This document shows, in pieces, positions 1 through 11,080 of a stretch of 64,000 nt of DNA. The notes under the pieces were generated by a model, which saw only the letters and a program-made list of their open reading frames with translations, made no database searches and was not told the origin of the DNA. A program made the position numbers and the translations under genes. Position 1 is the first letter of the stretch. Each line of letters starts with the position of its first letter. The stretch comes from Siphonodentalium dalli. Taxonomy: Eukaryota; Mollusca; Scaphopoda; Gadilida; Siphonodentaliidae. Location of the stretch: positions 257,651,863 through 257,715,862 of the forward strand of contig CP136064.1 in assembly GCA_032622095.1 (NCBI GenBank). The letters run 5' to 3'.

Positions 1-125
1 AATCATGTTATCATCTGGAAACCAAAAGCGGACGGACGGACGACGAACGATGGATGGATGACAGACGGACGATGGATGGACAACCCATTTACATAATACA
101 ACCGTTTTTTCAAACGGGCGTATAA
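1..125. repeat. Tail of a GGAC-rich dispersed repeat
   Basis: Phrases such as 'ttatcatctggaaacc' recur near 3130-3150 ('ttatcatccgaaaacc'). They are followed by degenerate GGAC/GGAT tetranucleotides (29-82) and a short terminal hairpin around the Ts and 'aaacgggcgtataaaa' near 104-125. The same design (GGAC array, then terminal hairpin, then 'gtataaaa') ends the element at 4235-4872. Confidence 0.5.
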
Positions 126-1001
126 AAAGACTATTGCAATATTTTTCGCTAGTACTGTAATACAATTTTAAGTTTACTTTCGCAAGCGCATCACCTACTG
201 ATGGATGCACAAATTTTGAATTATGATTGACACAGTGCATCAAATATGTCAAGGCTCTGCAGCCAGGAGTCGTGTTAACAAATGCAACTGCAAGTTGCTT
301 ACTGTAGATTAATTACACGTATCAGGAAGTAGTTTGAATAATGTTTCCACTAACCCCATGGAATGTATCGAAAGATTTGATAAATCAATAAAAGGACAGT
401 TCACTTCATGGCATGTAACGTGAACGTGTATAAAACATACTTTATGTGTCATTTCTTTTAGGTTATGAGGTGAATTGAGTTATAATGCAGAGAAATGAAC
501 TGTGTTTCATTGAATATTCAGGGATTCAAACAAGCTGAATCATTCACCGTTATACTCAAATCTCCGAATATCCATTGTACCTTTATTTCCTAACCCTAAA
601 GTAATAACTGTTAGAATATCAAACCTTGATAAGGTAAAGTAACTTCCATGATCAATCAGCACAATTTTCTATTATCGCTAAACAGATTTTCAATTAAAAA
701 AATACATGTATATATTGCCTTGGGTCTGTTATAAAAATATTCCAAAGTAAGCAAATGGCTAATCATTTTTTGAAAATTGATGTGACTTCTGCAGCATGGA
801 CAATTCGATTGTCATGATCAAAGGAAAGGACTAAAGTCCTTTGAAGTGGGTTCATGATAAACCATATAAAAGTCAGTAAAACAACTACATGTACATGTAT
901 CATCAACAAGAACATGAAAAAAAGAGATTGACTTTGTTGAGCTTGTTCTTATCTTCATTATTAATAATCCAATAATGAGATTTTACATGTCAAAACCATG
1001 T
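126..1001. other. No gene or repeat recognised
   Basis: This AT-rich sequence contains TACATGTA-type words. It lies downstream (minus strand) of SLC12A9-like exon 2, so it is probably part of intron 2. I see no conserved coding segment. Confidence 0.45.
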
Positions 1002-1401
1002 TTAACCCTTTACCCAACAAACCTGCCAAAAACGGCCAAATAAAGCTGCAACAGCCTAAATTATCTTCGGTCTGTCTCAATAAAACCATACAAATATGGA
1101 TATCATTGGAACCGGCTCATTGACCACATTGTGATGGTTACAGTTATGCCCTGTGCCAATGCATTCTCTTATATATGCGAGTCGACCATAGGTCGCCTCG
1201 CATATATAAGAGAATGCATTGGCCTAAAAAAAATCTTTTTTTAACACTTTTTACCATTTTTTCTTACATTCTTTAACAATTTTATAATTTTTAATGTGTT
1301 AAGCCAATGCATTCTCTTATATATGCGAGGCGACCTATGGTCGACTCGCATATATAAGAGAATGCATTGGCACAGGGCCGTTCTGTTGGGTAAAGGGTTA
1401 A
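1002..1401. mobile_element. piggyBac-type MITE
   Basis: The 400-bp element is bounded by perfect 18-bp inverted ends, TTAACCCTTTACCCAACA (1002-1019) and its reverse complement (1384-1401). These are a TTAA target duplication plus 14-bp terminal repeats starting CCC, the established piggyBac signature. Inside, two inverted arms (about 1150-1224 and 1300-1374) are each themselves a near-perfect palindrome of about 69 bp beginning GCCAATGCATTCTC. There is no transposase frame, so it is non-autonomous. It lies between SLC12A9-like exon 2 and the left edge, presumably in intron 2. Confidence 0.82.
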
Positions 1402-1830
1402 TGTGCAAAGATTACTGTTACATTGGAATTACTGATAAAAGTCCAAATAATAGTTCAATAAGATACAAAAGAGAAATCAAAACTTGATGGTAAACAATGA
1501 AAAAGGGCAAAGGATTGAGAAATACTCAGAAATCATATTCAGACTAAAATATTTTAACTTACTACATGTTGAGTGATGTTCCTTCACAAATCACTGTAAC
1601 AGTGATGTTTACATAACAATGGTTTCAACACATGAAATTTTGTTATCGGAGAACTAGCAGTACCGGTAATGAATATAAGATAAAAGTTTATCTATTCAGT
1701 ATTCACTTCATGTTTTTTTGGTGATGTTTTAACAGATTTTCATATTTTTTGCACATTTATCCACTGCGGGTACCTTGGGTCCCTTTAACCAGTATACATG
1801 TAATTCATTCAAGTCAAGAGTAAAGGATAC

Positions 1831-1965
1831 AGTAAGCTCCGCCCCCTTCGATGGCACCATTGGTGGAGATTGCTGCTATGGATAACACTGTCAATGATAA
1901 TAAAATGTAGGCAAGAAACAGCTGGCTGATTGTCAGTAAAATTCCTGATTGGCCGAGAACAAAAC
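1831..1965 (-). CDS. SLC12A9: SLC12A9-like cation-chloride cotransporter, coding exon 2
   Basis: The exon begins after a TTTTGCAG acceptor (AG at 1967-1966) and encodes the end of TM1, TM2 and the start of the following segment. Visible motifs are GFVLGQSG, LSLTVLSIAAISTNGA and IEGGGAY. STNGA followed by GGGAY is characteristic of the SLC12/APC fold. I place the end at 1831 because a GT (1830-1829) follows there and leaves phase 1 with a T, which fits the Tyr-Phe that follows GGGA in this family. The donor sequence (GTATCC) is weak, so the exact end is inferred. Read-through would stop after three more codons, so a splice is required. No further exon is recognisable between 1 and 1830, so the gene continues to the left. 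Confidence 0.82.
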
Positions 1966-2306
1966 CTGCAAAAATAAAACATTGATAACCATCGTAAAGA
2001 TGTTGACAAAAGAAATTCATGCTTTGGTCAAATACAGATATGCTCATTCATGTAACAATTTGTATATATAGGTTATTTATATAATGTTGGCTATTCGGAA
2101 TATTTGTGAGACAAATTGATAATTGTATCCAAATGTAATGTTCATACACATGTACCAGTACATGTACAGGTATGCCTATCATATAAGACATTGAATCTAA
2201 CATACAACTGTGCAAGAAATACTTGTTGTAGTTACATCATTTCCATGGTATTATCTTTACCTGAGACATTATCGTCGAATACAATGTCCGAATACATGAG
2301 TACATG

Positions 2307-2529
2307 TACAGTAATGCCCTATAGCTAAGTAATCGACCTCTTAACCAAAGCAGAATTATGGGTAACTTTTCAGGATTTAGTCGGAAATATGGCTAGTTGC
2401 CATTCATCGGAAAGCTCTCGGCGAGAGCTTTCCGATGAATGGCAACAAGCCATATTTCCGACTAAATCCTGAAAAGTTACCCATAATTCTGCTGTGGTTA
2501 AGAGGTCGATTAATTAGAGCATTACTGTA
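2307..2529. mobile_element. Tc1/mariner-like foldback MITE, copy 1 (full length)
   Basis: The 223-bp element is an almost complete hairpin. The left end is TACAGTAATGCCCT and the right end AGAGCATTACTGTA; the arms meet at an apex near 2417 (CTCTCGGCGAGAG). The TA at each outer end fits a Tc1/mariner TA target duplication, which makes the superfamily an inference. There is no coding capacity. Related copies are at 3234, 3680, 8775, 11871 and 44396. Confidence 0.75.
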
Positions 2530-3233
2530 TGTATGATTTAAGTGGAAATATGGACCGTGATTATTTTGATATTTCGGTTTGATGTGGTGTGCATTACAAT
2601 ATATACATGCATGGATAAAATCCATAAATGTATAAGTTAGAAACCTACATACAGATCGATAAGTTTTGAAGAGCATTGAAGGGCAGAGTTTTGGGTTGTG
2701 TACATACTACATCTGTGCATAGAGGAAATATGTTATGAGATTATGGCCAGGTTCAGTTACAGGCATGTGGGATGTTTAGATATTTGGAAAAGTCACATCA
2801 TTTGGCAAACATAGCTGTTAGCAAATGTAGGCCCATCATATAGCAATGCATTTATAACAAAAGCACACCATTGCGGTGTGGCATAATATGCCCGTTTCTG
2901 GAGTAGAGTGGAGCAAGGTTTAATTCATTTGTTTGAAACCTTTGACTTAAGATGAAATAAAAACAAAAATAAAACACATTAATCTGGAAACCGCATATCA
3001 GGTAAAATCTAAGTAAAAAAAGGGGCATAACTCAGTCAAAATCATGCGGATGAAACCCATATTCGAACTTGATCTGTATTTTGGGGTGGTAAACTAATTT
3101 ACCAAATTTGGTTCATTTCACTTGATTAAATCTAAAGTTATCATCCGAAAACCGAAAATCAGGTAAAATCTAAGTCGAAAAAGGGGCATAACTCAGTTAA
3201 AATCACGGTCCATATTTCCACTTAAATCATACA

Positions 3234-3450
3234 TACAGTAATGCTCTAATTAATCGACCTCTTAACCACAGCAGAATTATGGGTAACTTTTCAGGATTTA
3301 GTCGGAAATATGGCTAGTTGCCATTCATCGGAAAGCTCTCGGCGAGAGCTTTCCGATGAATGGCAACAAGCCATATTTCCGACTAAATCCTGAAAAGTTA
3401 CCCATAATTCTGCTTTGGTTAAGAGGTCGATTACTTAGGGCATTACTGTA
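3234..3450. mobile_element. Tc1/mariner-like foldback MITE, copy 2 (full length, inverted to copy 1)
   Basis: The 217-bp hairpin runs from TACAGTAATGCTCT to AGGGCATTACTGTA. It is copy 1 in reverse orientation. The 33 bp outside its left end (3201-3233) are the reverse complement of the 33 bp outside the right end of copy 1 (2530-2562), so element and flank were duplicated together. Confidence 0.75.
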
Positions 3451-3679
3451 CCTACCATTTTCCAATGTTTGAAAACTTGGGATGGGAGAATAGATTCAGT
3501 ATAGAAAGGGTTACAAGCAGTGGATAAACTAAAACCTTTTACATGCACATCACGATAATGTCCCCTTCATTATTCTGCCTCATGAGCATACTAAATATCA
3601 TTCAAACATGACCTACAATGGCTGACATACAAAGATCAAAGTTCACTTTTACCATTTTTTACCAACGGATTGTCCCAGT

Positions 3680-3790
3680 TACAGTAATGCCCTAATTAAT
3701 CGACTCCTTAACCACAGCAGAATTATGGGTAATTTTTGAGGATTTAGTCGGATATATGGCTTGTTGCCATTAATTGGAAAGATCTCGCAC
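3680..3790 (+). mobile_element. Tc1/mariner-like foldback MITE, left half only
   Basis: The left terminus TACAGTAATGCCCT and the left arm are present up to the hairpin apex (GATCTCG near 3781-3787). The sequence then passes directly into a CA microsatellite, and the right arm is missing. Confidence 0.65.
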
Positions 3791-3829
3791 ACACTCAAAC
3801 CCCACACACACGCACACACACACACACGG
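3786..3829. repeat. (CA)n microsatellite
   Basis: CA dinucleotides with a few interruptions begin exactly where the adjacent hairpin MITE is broken. Confidence 0.8.
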
Positions 3830-4234
3830 ATGACGGATACCAAGCCATATTGCAATAGCTCAAACTTTCCAAGTAAAGTTGAGCTAAAAATGAATGTAAT
3901 TGCATGGTTGACAATTGTTCAAGGTTTTCGCACTAATGGTCATAAAAATTGATAAAATTGCTAAAAATAGACAAAATAAGGGCCGTAACTCAGGTAAAAA
4001 GAATTGGAGAAATCTGGTTTTCAACTTCATATACCAAATATGGATGAAATCAGTTGACATTTGTTTGAGTTATCACATGTAACATGTAACATTTCCTAAA
4101 ATTGTTAAAAAATTGACAAACTAAAATGGTTGTAACTCAGGTAGAAAGAATCAGACAAATCTGGTTTTCAAACTGGTTTTGAGATATTTTTGTAAAGGAT
4201 CCATATATCAAATATGAATGAAATTGGTTGATGT

Positions 4235-4872
4235 TTGTTCAAGTTAACGGACATAAAAACAAGAGGTGTGCACTCGAGTGCTAGCATACCCCCACCGTGG
4301 CAAATTCAACCCGCATTATCCGTAAACTCAACCAAAAAGATTTTTAACTTTAAAGAAAAATTCGGACTAATAATATCGATATGGTGTCACAAGAAGCTTG
4401 TACAGAAAACATTATTCAAATCGGTTCATATTTGTTAAAGTTATTAAGTCAGACAGAATTTTCTAAGTCAAAATAAGTCGAAAATGAGGTGTAATATTAC
4501 GAAAAACAGTCTGAGCCAATCCCTAGCCGCATCATGTAGAGAGGGTATTGTGAGAAGCATGTATACCAAAAATTATTGAATTCGGTTCATATTTGTTAAA
4601 GTTATTAAGTCGGAAAGAATTTTCTAAGTCGAAAAAGATGCGTAACTTGAAAAAAAAAAGTCGGACCGAACCGCAATTAGCGTCATGCGGAGAGACCGTC
4701 CTAAGGAGATTGCATAAAAAAATTATTGAAATCGGTTCATAGTTGTTCGAGTTATGAGGTCGGATGGACGGACGGACGGACGGACGGACAAACGGACGGA
4801 GAAAGCGTGACGGACGGACGGACGCAGTCAATCCAGTATACCCCCCATTTTCTTCGAAAGTGGGGGTATAAA
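4235..4872. mobile_element. Non-autonomous repeat with GGAC array and terminal hairpin
   Basis: This unit begins near 'aacaagaggtgtgcactcgag' and 'ataccccca'. It contains two internal direct repeats of 'ttgaaatcggttcatatttgtt' type and a GGAC tetranucleotide array (4761-4824), and ends in a hairpin, TACCCCCCATTTTC / GAAAGTGGGGGTATA (4838-4869). Matching 'taccccca' sequence sits at both ends. There is no open frame of note and I do not recognise a named family. Confidence 0.5.
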
Positions 4873-5519
4873 AATTGCTAAAAAATACATGTAGACAAAC
4901 TAAGGGCTGTAACTCAGGTAAAAGAAATCGACCATAACTAATTTTCTAACACAATCGAGATATTGTTGTGAAATATCCATATACCAAGTATCAATGAAAT
5001 TGGTTGACGTTTATTCAAGTTATCGCACTAACAGACATCAAATTTCTATAAATAGAAACAAGTGGCATAACTCTGATTAGGAAAGTCAGGGCTGACCCAA
5101 TTTTCTGTGCACAGCTGTCTCGCATGACAATTAACTCACGTCAGAAAAATTGTCAGAATCCATCAATAAACAGCTATTTTATATTTAGGTTTGTTGCCAT
5201 CGACCACACGCCAACAATCCCTCACCAAACCACAAGGTGAGTTTTGATAAAAACTTGACTTAAAAAATGCACAGTCCCACATCAAGGATTCTTACTTCCA
5301 ACCACAGAGTCATCAAAGCCATTTGTATATTGGAAATCAATAGTGGTTAATCTACCCAACTGTGTTTTCTTCAGGCCCTGATACCAATCAGACATGTGGC
5401 ACAGTAAATAGATCAAATGCTTCATTATAAGATAAAACAAGACAACATGTGGTTTATACAAGGGAGGAGATGAAAGCCAATATGATGATCTCATTGTCAA
5501 CTTGTCCATACCTTGTGAT

Positions 5520-6449
5520 CAAGTCTGAGTTAAGTGTGCCTGTCATTTGCAGAATGAGGTCCCCAGAGGGTGAATTTAGTGATGCTATCCCACACTAGCA
5601 GGATAGCATCACTAAATTCACCCTCTGGGGACCTCATTCTGCTATGCCTCATCTTCTCTGGAAATATTCTTTATTATAAAATTTCTATTTAGTTTACACT
5701 GGTGTAAAAGTTTTCCATAGGCCTCAGTGCTAACGTTTTAGCCTATACTGTCTGATACTGTTGGCAATATAAATTTTGGGTCCAAAATTTTCTTTAAATC
5801 TGAAAAATTGACATTTGGGGAAACTTTTTACGCAAAAACATCATGTCCGTCTAGCAGGGAATTCGCCTTTAAATCTTGTATTTTCGTAACTAGTGTCAGA
5901 ACCACATAAGAAATAATACTGTCATATTTTAGACCATACCAAAAAATTCAAACTTCACTAAAAAGGGTTAATTTCTGTGCTAGTGGCTATTTTACCTATG
6001 GGAAATCATAGGGAAGAGGTGTGATGATTTTTTTTATGCAAAAAGCACGCAAGGCCATTGACCAATCAGGGCCCAGTATCTATTTTATTCTCTCCTATAT
6101 ATTCTTCCCGCATCCACTAGATGTCACTCCGGACCCTATTTACACCAGTGTAACCTGTAGAAACTTCTTCACATTCTATTTCTTTTTTAATTTAGTTTCT
6201 CTATATCCTAAATTTGGCAGATGACACATTGCATAATCGAGGTTCCCAATGGGTGTACATCACAATATTCACCATTTTGGAACTTCAATCTGAGTCTTTG
6301 TCTCCCACAGCAGATGAGGTCATGCAAAATGAGGTTCCCAGAGGGTGACTTTAGTGATGCTAGCCCGCAATGCAGGATAGCATCACTAAATTCACCCTCT
6401 GGGGACTTCATTCTGACAATGACAGGCACACTATATAAACTCAGGCTTG
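5520..6449. mobile_element. Composite foldback element (hairpin-arm-hairpin), copy 1
   Basis: The ends are inverted: CAAGTCTGAG...GTGTGCCTGTCATTTGCAGAATG at the left, and its reverse complement ending ACTCAGGCTTG at the right. Each terminus contains a short hairpin of about 95 bp with arms GAGGTCCCCAGAGGGTGAAT (5548-5642 and 6327-6417). Flanking bases are CTTGTGAT (5512-5519) and TTTGTGAT (6450-6457), a 7/8 match consistent with an 8-bp hAT-type duplication (inference). The arm between the hairpins is interrupted by another element at 5693-6153. No protein is encoded. Confidence 0.6.
5693..6153. mobile_element. Possible TIR element nested in the foldback element
   Basis: A 15-bp perfect inverted end, TTACACTGGTGTAAA (5694-5708) and TTTACACCAGTGTAA (6139-6153), brackets sequence with no similarity to the arm of the host element. 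Host arm sequence appears to resume at about 6170. Each end is also self-palindromic, so the inverted-end argument is weaker than usual. No clear target duplication could be read. Confidence 0.4.
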
Positions 6450-6486
6450 TTTGTGATGTCAGTGTCTGTCTGTTTATGACACCCAT

Positions 6487-7215
6487 CAAAGCCTGGAAAT
6501 GAACGTGAAATGATTTGCAGAATGATGTCCCCAGAGGGTGAATTTAGAGAGGCAATCCCGCACAGCGAGCTAGCATCACCAAATTCACCGACCTCATTCT
6601 GTTTAGGCCTCATCTTCTGAGAAGTATCTATAGTCTCAAATTAACATTGTTTTTAGTTACCTTTTCCCTTCTGTTCAGTTTCTTTTTCCCCTAATTTGCA
6701 GTATTCTAAGATAAAATGCATAATCGAGGTGACCAACTAAATTTAACTGGGAAACTTCAATCTGATCCTAGGTCTCCCATAGCAGTTGAGGCCTAAGCAG
6801 AATGAGGTTCCCCGAGGGTGAATTTGGTGATGCTAGCAAGCTGTGCGGGCTATTGTTTACCAAATTCATCATCTGGGAACCTGATTCTGCTTATAGGCCT
6901 CAACCACTATGGGAGTCCTAGGATCAGATTGAAGTTCCCCATTTGAAGTTGGTGATGTTCACCCATTAGTCACCTCGATTATGCAATTTATCTTCGGCAA
7001 ATTAGGGGATATAGAAACTGAACAGAAGGGGAAAAGTTACTAGAAATAGACTACAGATACATGTACTTCCTGATGAGGACTAATCAGAATGAAGTCCCCA
7101 GAGGGTGAATTTGGTGATGCTAACACCCTGTGCTGTGTGGAATACATGTAGTTTCATTAATTCACCCTCTGGGCACCTCATTCTGCAAATGTCAGACACA
7201 CTATATCCAGACTTG
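6487..7215. mobile_element. Composite foldback element, long form (three hairpins, two arms)
   Basis: The order is short hairpin (about 6511-6600), left arm (6607-6790), central short hairpin (6795-6893), inverted right arm (6895-7079), short hairpin (7085-7190). The arms contain matching 'cttctgttcagtttct' and 'taatttgcag' phrases in opposite orientation, so the whole 730 bp folds into one long palindrome decorated with three hairpins. Terminal sequence resembles the 5520-6449 copy. It is non-coding. Confidence 0.65.
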
Positions 7216-7599
7216 TACTTAGGACAATACAGTATATAAATTAGCACTAATAAACACAAAACCAGTATAAATCTGAGTGCAGGCCCATGCAGTGCAGTAC
7301 AGATGGAAGACAGTAACTAATAGATGATTCACCCAAGCTCATAATTATGTCACACGATGAAACGGATATGTGAACTCAGATCAGCTGATCGCAATACTGT
7401 ATATTACAGGCAGCTCATCAAATGTCAATAATGACGTCAGGAGATCTCTATTCTCGTACATTGCTACTTGCAATTACATGAATATACATTTAACCACTTT
7501 AGTGCAAGGGATGATAATCGCGAAACAGATGGGTATTAACCCTCTCTTTGGTGAAGCGTCTCAATTATAAAAATAAACATCTGAATCAGCTAGGTCTTC
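7216..7599. other. No gene recognised
   Basis: A short open frame here (7370-7570, plus) shows no motif or similarity that I recognise, and lies between repeats inside the inferred intron. Confidence 0.45.
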
Positions 7600-8290
7600 A
7601 AATTTCTCCAAAACGCTAACAACCAAAATACGGAAATGAGTCCAAATAAAAGGTCGCTGACCAAAATGTCCCCTGATGAAGGTGGCAAGTTTGAACGATG
7701 TATTAGTTTCAAATCCCTATACTACAAAATGTAAGAGATATTGATTCACCAATATGATACAAAGTGCATAGTCACTAAATATGTTGCACATCTTGAATGT
7801 GTCGAGAAAGGGTCAATAACTCTAAAATAAAAAAACATAAAATATTTCTACGTTGAAAAATGGCAATAAATCCACCAAAATGAATCCGACTGAACTCAAA
7901 ATCGCAGGTGTGCAGGCACCCATGCTGGCTGACATACATGTATGTGCCACGTTTTAAAAAAAATTGACAATATACAGGCTCGGACAAAAGATGCGTCCCA
8001 GGATGTACGATTCTAAGTCGAAAAGGGAAATAACTCTGCCAAAATGAGTCCGACCGAACTCAAATAGCAGGTGCGCAGATTCCCATGCTGGTTGATATAT
8101 GTGCCAAGTTTGAAAAATTGACCAGAAAATGACAGAATACAGACTCGGACAAAGTTCGAATGGAGCACGTCCGCACACACACACACTGTCACACAGACGG
8201 ACGAGGGTCATTACTATAGTACTCCAACGGAATGTCGGGGGACAAATAAACATATCAATGCACTTTTTGTCACCGAACACTCGCGTTCAT
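7600..8290. repeat. Dispersed repeat with internal direct duplication
   Basis: The block 'aactctgccaaaatgagtcc' near 8031 recurs in a decayed form at about 7817-7890. Both are followed by 'cccatgctgg(c/t)tga', 'atgtgccaagttt' and 'cagactcgga' variants. A CA-rich tract lies at 8172-8196. It is probably another decayed non-coding family. Confidence 0.4.
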
Positions 8291-8619
8291 GATAAACGTT
8301 CATATTTATAATAGTTTATACTTGTAATTAGCAAGAAATTGGCCATACTTGGAAAATGAAACTAACAGCAAATTATAAATGTCAGGAAAGTCTGCCCAGA
8401 TACAAGTATTTAGGTTTTTATTTCCAGGTCTAATAATCAAAATTTTCTAACACCAAACCGATCATGGTTGGGTCCATTCTCATGTGGCCAAATTCAACTA
8501 ATCAAAAGGCCTGATTGCAATAGTCTATTAATCATCTGGAGGGATTCAGGAATACAATGTATATTAAGCAGACAACAAAGGGACAATATAATTGCATAAG
8601 GATTCCTATTCATTGGGAG

Positions 8620-8774
8620 CAAGCCTTGAAATAGGGTGTCTGTCATTTGCAGAATCAGAGGTCCCCAGAGGGTGAATTTAGTGATGCTACCCCGCATAGC
8701 GGGCTAGCATCAACAAATTCACCCTCTGTGAACCTCATTCTGCTGAGGTGTAAGCAGAATGAGGTCCCCAGAGG
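8620..8774. mobile_element. Composite foldback element, truncated copy
   Basis: The left end CAAGCCTTGAAATAGGGTGT and a full terminal hairpin (8650-8746) are present. A second hairpin's left arm (GCAGAATGAGGTCCCCAGAG) follows and stops at its apex near 8774, where half of a Tc1-like MITE begins. Confidence 0.6.
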
Positions 8775-8881
8775 GAGAGCTTTCCGATGAATGGCAACAA
8801 GCCATATTTCCGACTAAATCCTGAAAAGTTACCCATAAGTCTGCTGTGTTTAAGGAGTCGATTATTTAGGGCATTACTGTA
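8775..8881 (+). mobile_element. Tc1/mariner-like foldback MITE, right half only
   Basis: The sequence starts at the hairpin apex (GAGAGCTTTCCGATGAATGG) and runs to the intact right end AGGGCATTACTGTA. The left arm is absent and replaced by half of the other foldback family. Confidence 0.68.
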
Positions 8882-10134
8882 CATTGCCGGCTCAACCTAA
8901 TTCAGTTTTTGTAGTTCCAATCCGTGCACATTTCCATTATCACTTTGTCCAACTTGAAATTAGTCAGTTGTTTCAGTGCAAATTTCTTTATAGTTTTTTA
9001 TTTATTTTGGTCTTGATGATCCCATGTTTTGGTTTTTCAATTTGGTCCAAGTTTCTGAACAATGACCAAAACATTTCACAAATTTGTGGCCAGAGTGAAC
9101 CCTGAGTAACAATGTGCAGGTACCTCTGGCTTACTGAACCATTTTGAATCAATTGTCTAAGTGCTGTCATAAGTTATCTTTTTATTCAAGAGTAGATAAC
9201 AACAGCTATTAGTAAACGGTAACTGATCAGACCAACAGAAAGTTAACATTTGGAGAAAATGAAAAATGTTAAGTGTCACTGGATAATCTTTTAAAAGCAC
9301 TCTTGATAGTAAATAACAATATAATTTATTTCATTATCCGACACTTATTCCATTCATTAAACCATTCTAAAATTATGATATACAACGGTCATTGTATAAC
9401 AGGATTTTGTGCCAGGTGTAACCATATGTATTACTGTTGAGCAAACGTGACCTTTGACTTCCGGATTGTCATCTGTTTAGATTCTGTACGCTATTGACGA
9501 GAAATGAAGAAAAATTGGTTTCAGGTTAAAAAAGTTATGTCATTAAATTTACACCATTAGGCGACACCAATTTTTTAGTCTGGTTTACGAACATGTGGGG
9601 AGAAAAAAAGTAGATGCAGGAGGAAAAAAAATAAAAATAAAAAAAATGTCCCCCCAATTGATATCAAGTAAATCGTGGAATTTTACATAAATTTTACAAA
9701 AATTGTGAAAAAATGTTTTTGAATGAAATTCTGAACCAAACAAGAATCTCCCTTATCTGGGATTATTTCTTTACTCGGGCAAACAACGCATATATGTAAA
9801 AACAGTTACATGAAATGTCATCACAGGCCTTATAGAAGTCGCTATTACTTTCATGTCGCATTTATTGATTATGTATGTTTTATGGAGGTACATGATTGCG
9901 CACACCTACTAGTACCCTCGCTTTCTACGTATACAACTAAAAATGATTAAATAATTATTGTTTTCACATTCATACATAACTGGATGAGACCAATCTACCA
10001 GCAATAATTTAAATCCTTATTATTTCATTGTATATGGAACGAAATAATGAGGCGGTCATAATCTATATGTAGTGTATTCACAATCAGGTAATAGCATGAG
10101 ATTGAATTTAATGCTTAAGATAAACAATGAATAC
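8882..10134. other. No gene or known repeat recognised
   Basis: Unremarkable intronic AT-rich sequence with an A-rich patch near 9601-9650. Short open frames here show no recognisable domain. Confidence 0.45.
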
Positions 10135-10499
10135 TAGATCATGCCATGAATCTCTACTCTACTGTATCTAATGCCCGTATAGATCATATTCCACCAGTAC
10201 AAAACCTTTGAACTTTTTGAAGTTTTCACAGGGAATTTCTCCTGGGTAATTAAATTGATGTTTTTGCTATATCGGCTCACAAAGGTCAGAGAAAAGCATG
10301 CAATTTTTAGTTGGGACAGTCACTGACAGTGAAGTACATTATTAAGGAACAGATAACAACTAAGAAATATATTTCCCATGTTATTTTTCGACTTTATAAG
10401 ATAACCCCTGTCAAAACTTCAAAAAGTTCCAAGGTTTTGTATTGGTGGAATATGATCTCTACGGGTATTAGCAAGAGTAGAGATTCATAGCATGATCTA
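10135..10499. mobile_element. MITE with ~95-bp terminal inverted repeats, TA-flanked
   Basis: The left arm (10135-10229) starts TAGATCATGCCATGAATCTC and the right arm (10406-10499) is its diverged reverse complement ending CATAGCATGATCTA. The TA at each end suggests a Tc1/mariner-type target duplication (inference). The two arms share 'catattccacca' and 'ctttttgaagtttt'. The centre (10230-10405) is non-coding. Confidence 0.65.
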
Positions 10500-10779
10500 C
10501 ATGTACATGAATACCAGTTCTCTCAAGGTGGTGTCATTGCCCTATACTGACCTACAATGTTCATGTATATATAAGCGCTGATAAGCTAACCCCTTATTAA
10601 TCAGTCAATGGGATGAATGATATATACTAGAAGATAAGCTTCGAGTAAAACTGTAAACATTTCCCAACAGTACATATGTACTGATTTTTTTACATTATTA
10701 CGGGCCCAGAGCCCCAATCCCTGTAAACAGCTCATGTGTGACATTAAAATGTGACCAAATTTATTATATATTTTGGAAC

Positions 10780-11080
10780 TTCTGTCTGTCTGTGAATATA
10801 GACTCAAAAACTGCTCCACCGATCTGACTCGAATTTGGTTTATGTATGTAGGCCTACTTTGATCCCGGGAACAATATGGGCGGGTCCAATTTCATGGATG
10901 ACCGTGTCCTTAGCCTTGCACATTTACAGTCATATACATGTAGGCATGTTTCTGGACCTCGACCGATCCAACTCAAATTTGGTATGTAGGCCCACCGGGA
11001 AGAATATGGGTGGGTCAAATTTCATGTGCGACTGCTCATATAGGCATGTTTCTGGTCCGATCGAACAATAGTTTGTCCAG
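10780..11080. repeat. Diverged direct duplication
   Basis: The phrases 'aaatttggta/ttggtttatgtatgtaggcc', 'atatgggcgggtccaatttcatg' and 'aggcatgtttctggacc' each occur twice (about 10830-10975 and 10976-11060). They indicate a tandemly duplicated or dispersed repeat of about 140 bp. The open frame across it is not a recognised gene. Confidence 0.5.

Larger units (their letters stand above)
2937..4234. repeat. Dispersed non-coding repeats with 'gggcataactcag' phrases
   Basis: Blocks such as 'ggtaaaatctaagt...aaaggggcataactcag' occur twice (about 2999-3050 and 3163-3203). 'taactcaggt' plus 'agaaat(c)tgg' blocks recur around 3988, 4133 and 4910, and 'gaaattggttgatgtttgttcaagttat' variants also recur. 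They look like decayed copies of a high-copy non-coding family, interrupted by the MITEs listed separately. Confidence 0.45.

Noticed and set aside
2300..2530. microRNA precursors or terminators at the hairpins
   Set aside because: The hairpins are nearly perfect over more than 90 bp per arm and repeat with transposon-like ends, so MITE is the better explanation; small-RNA data would be needed for anything else.
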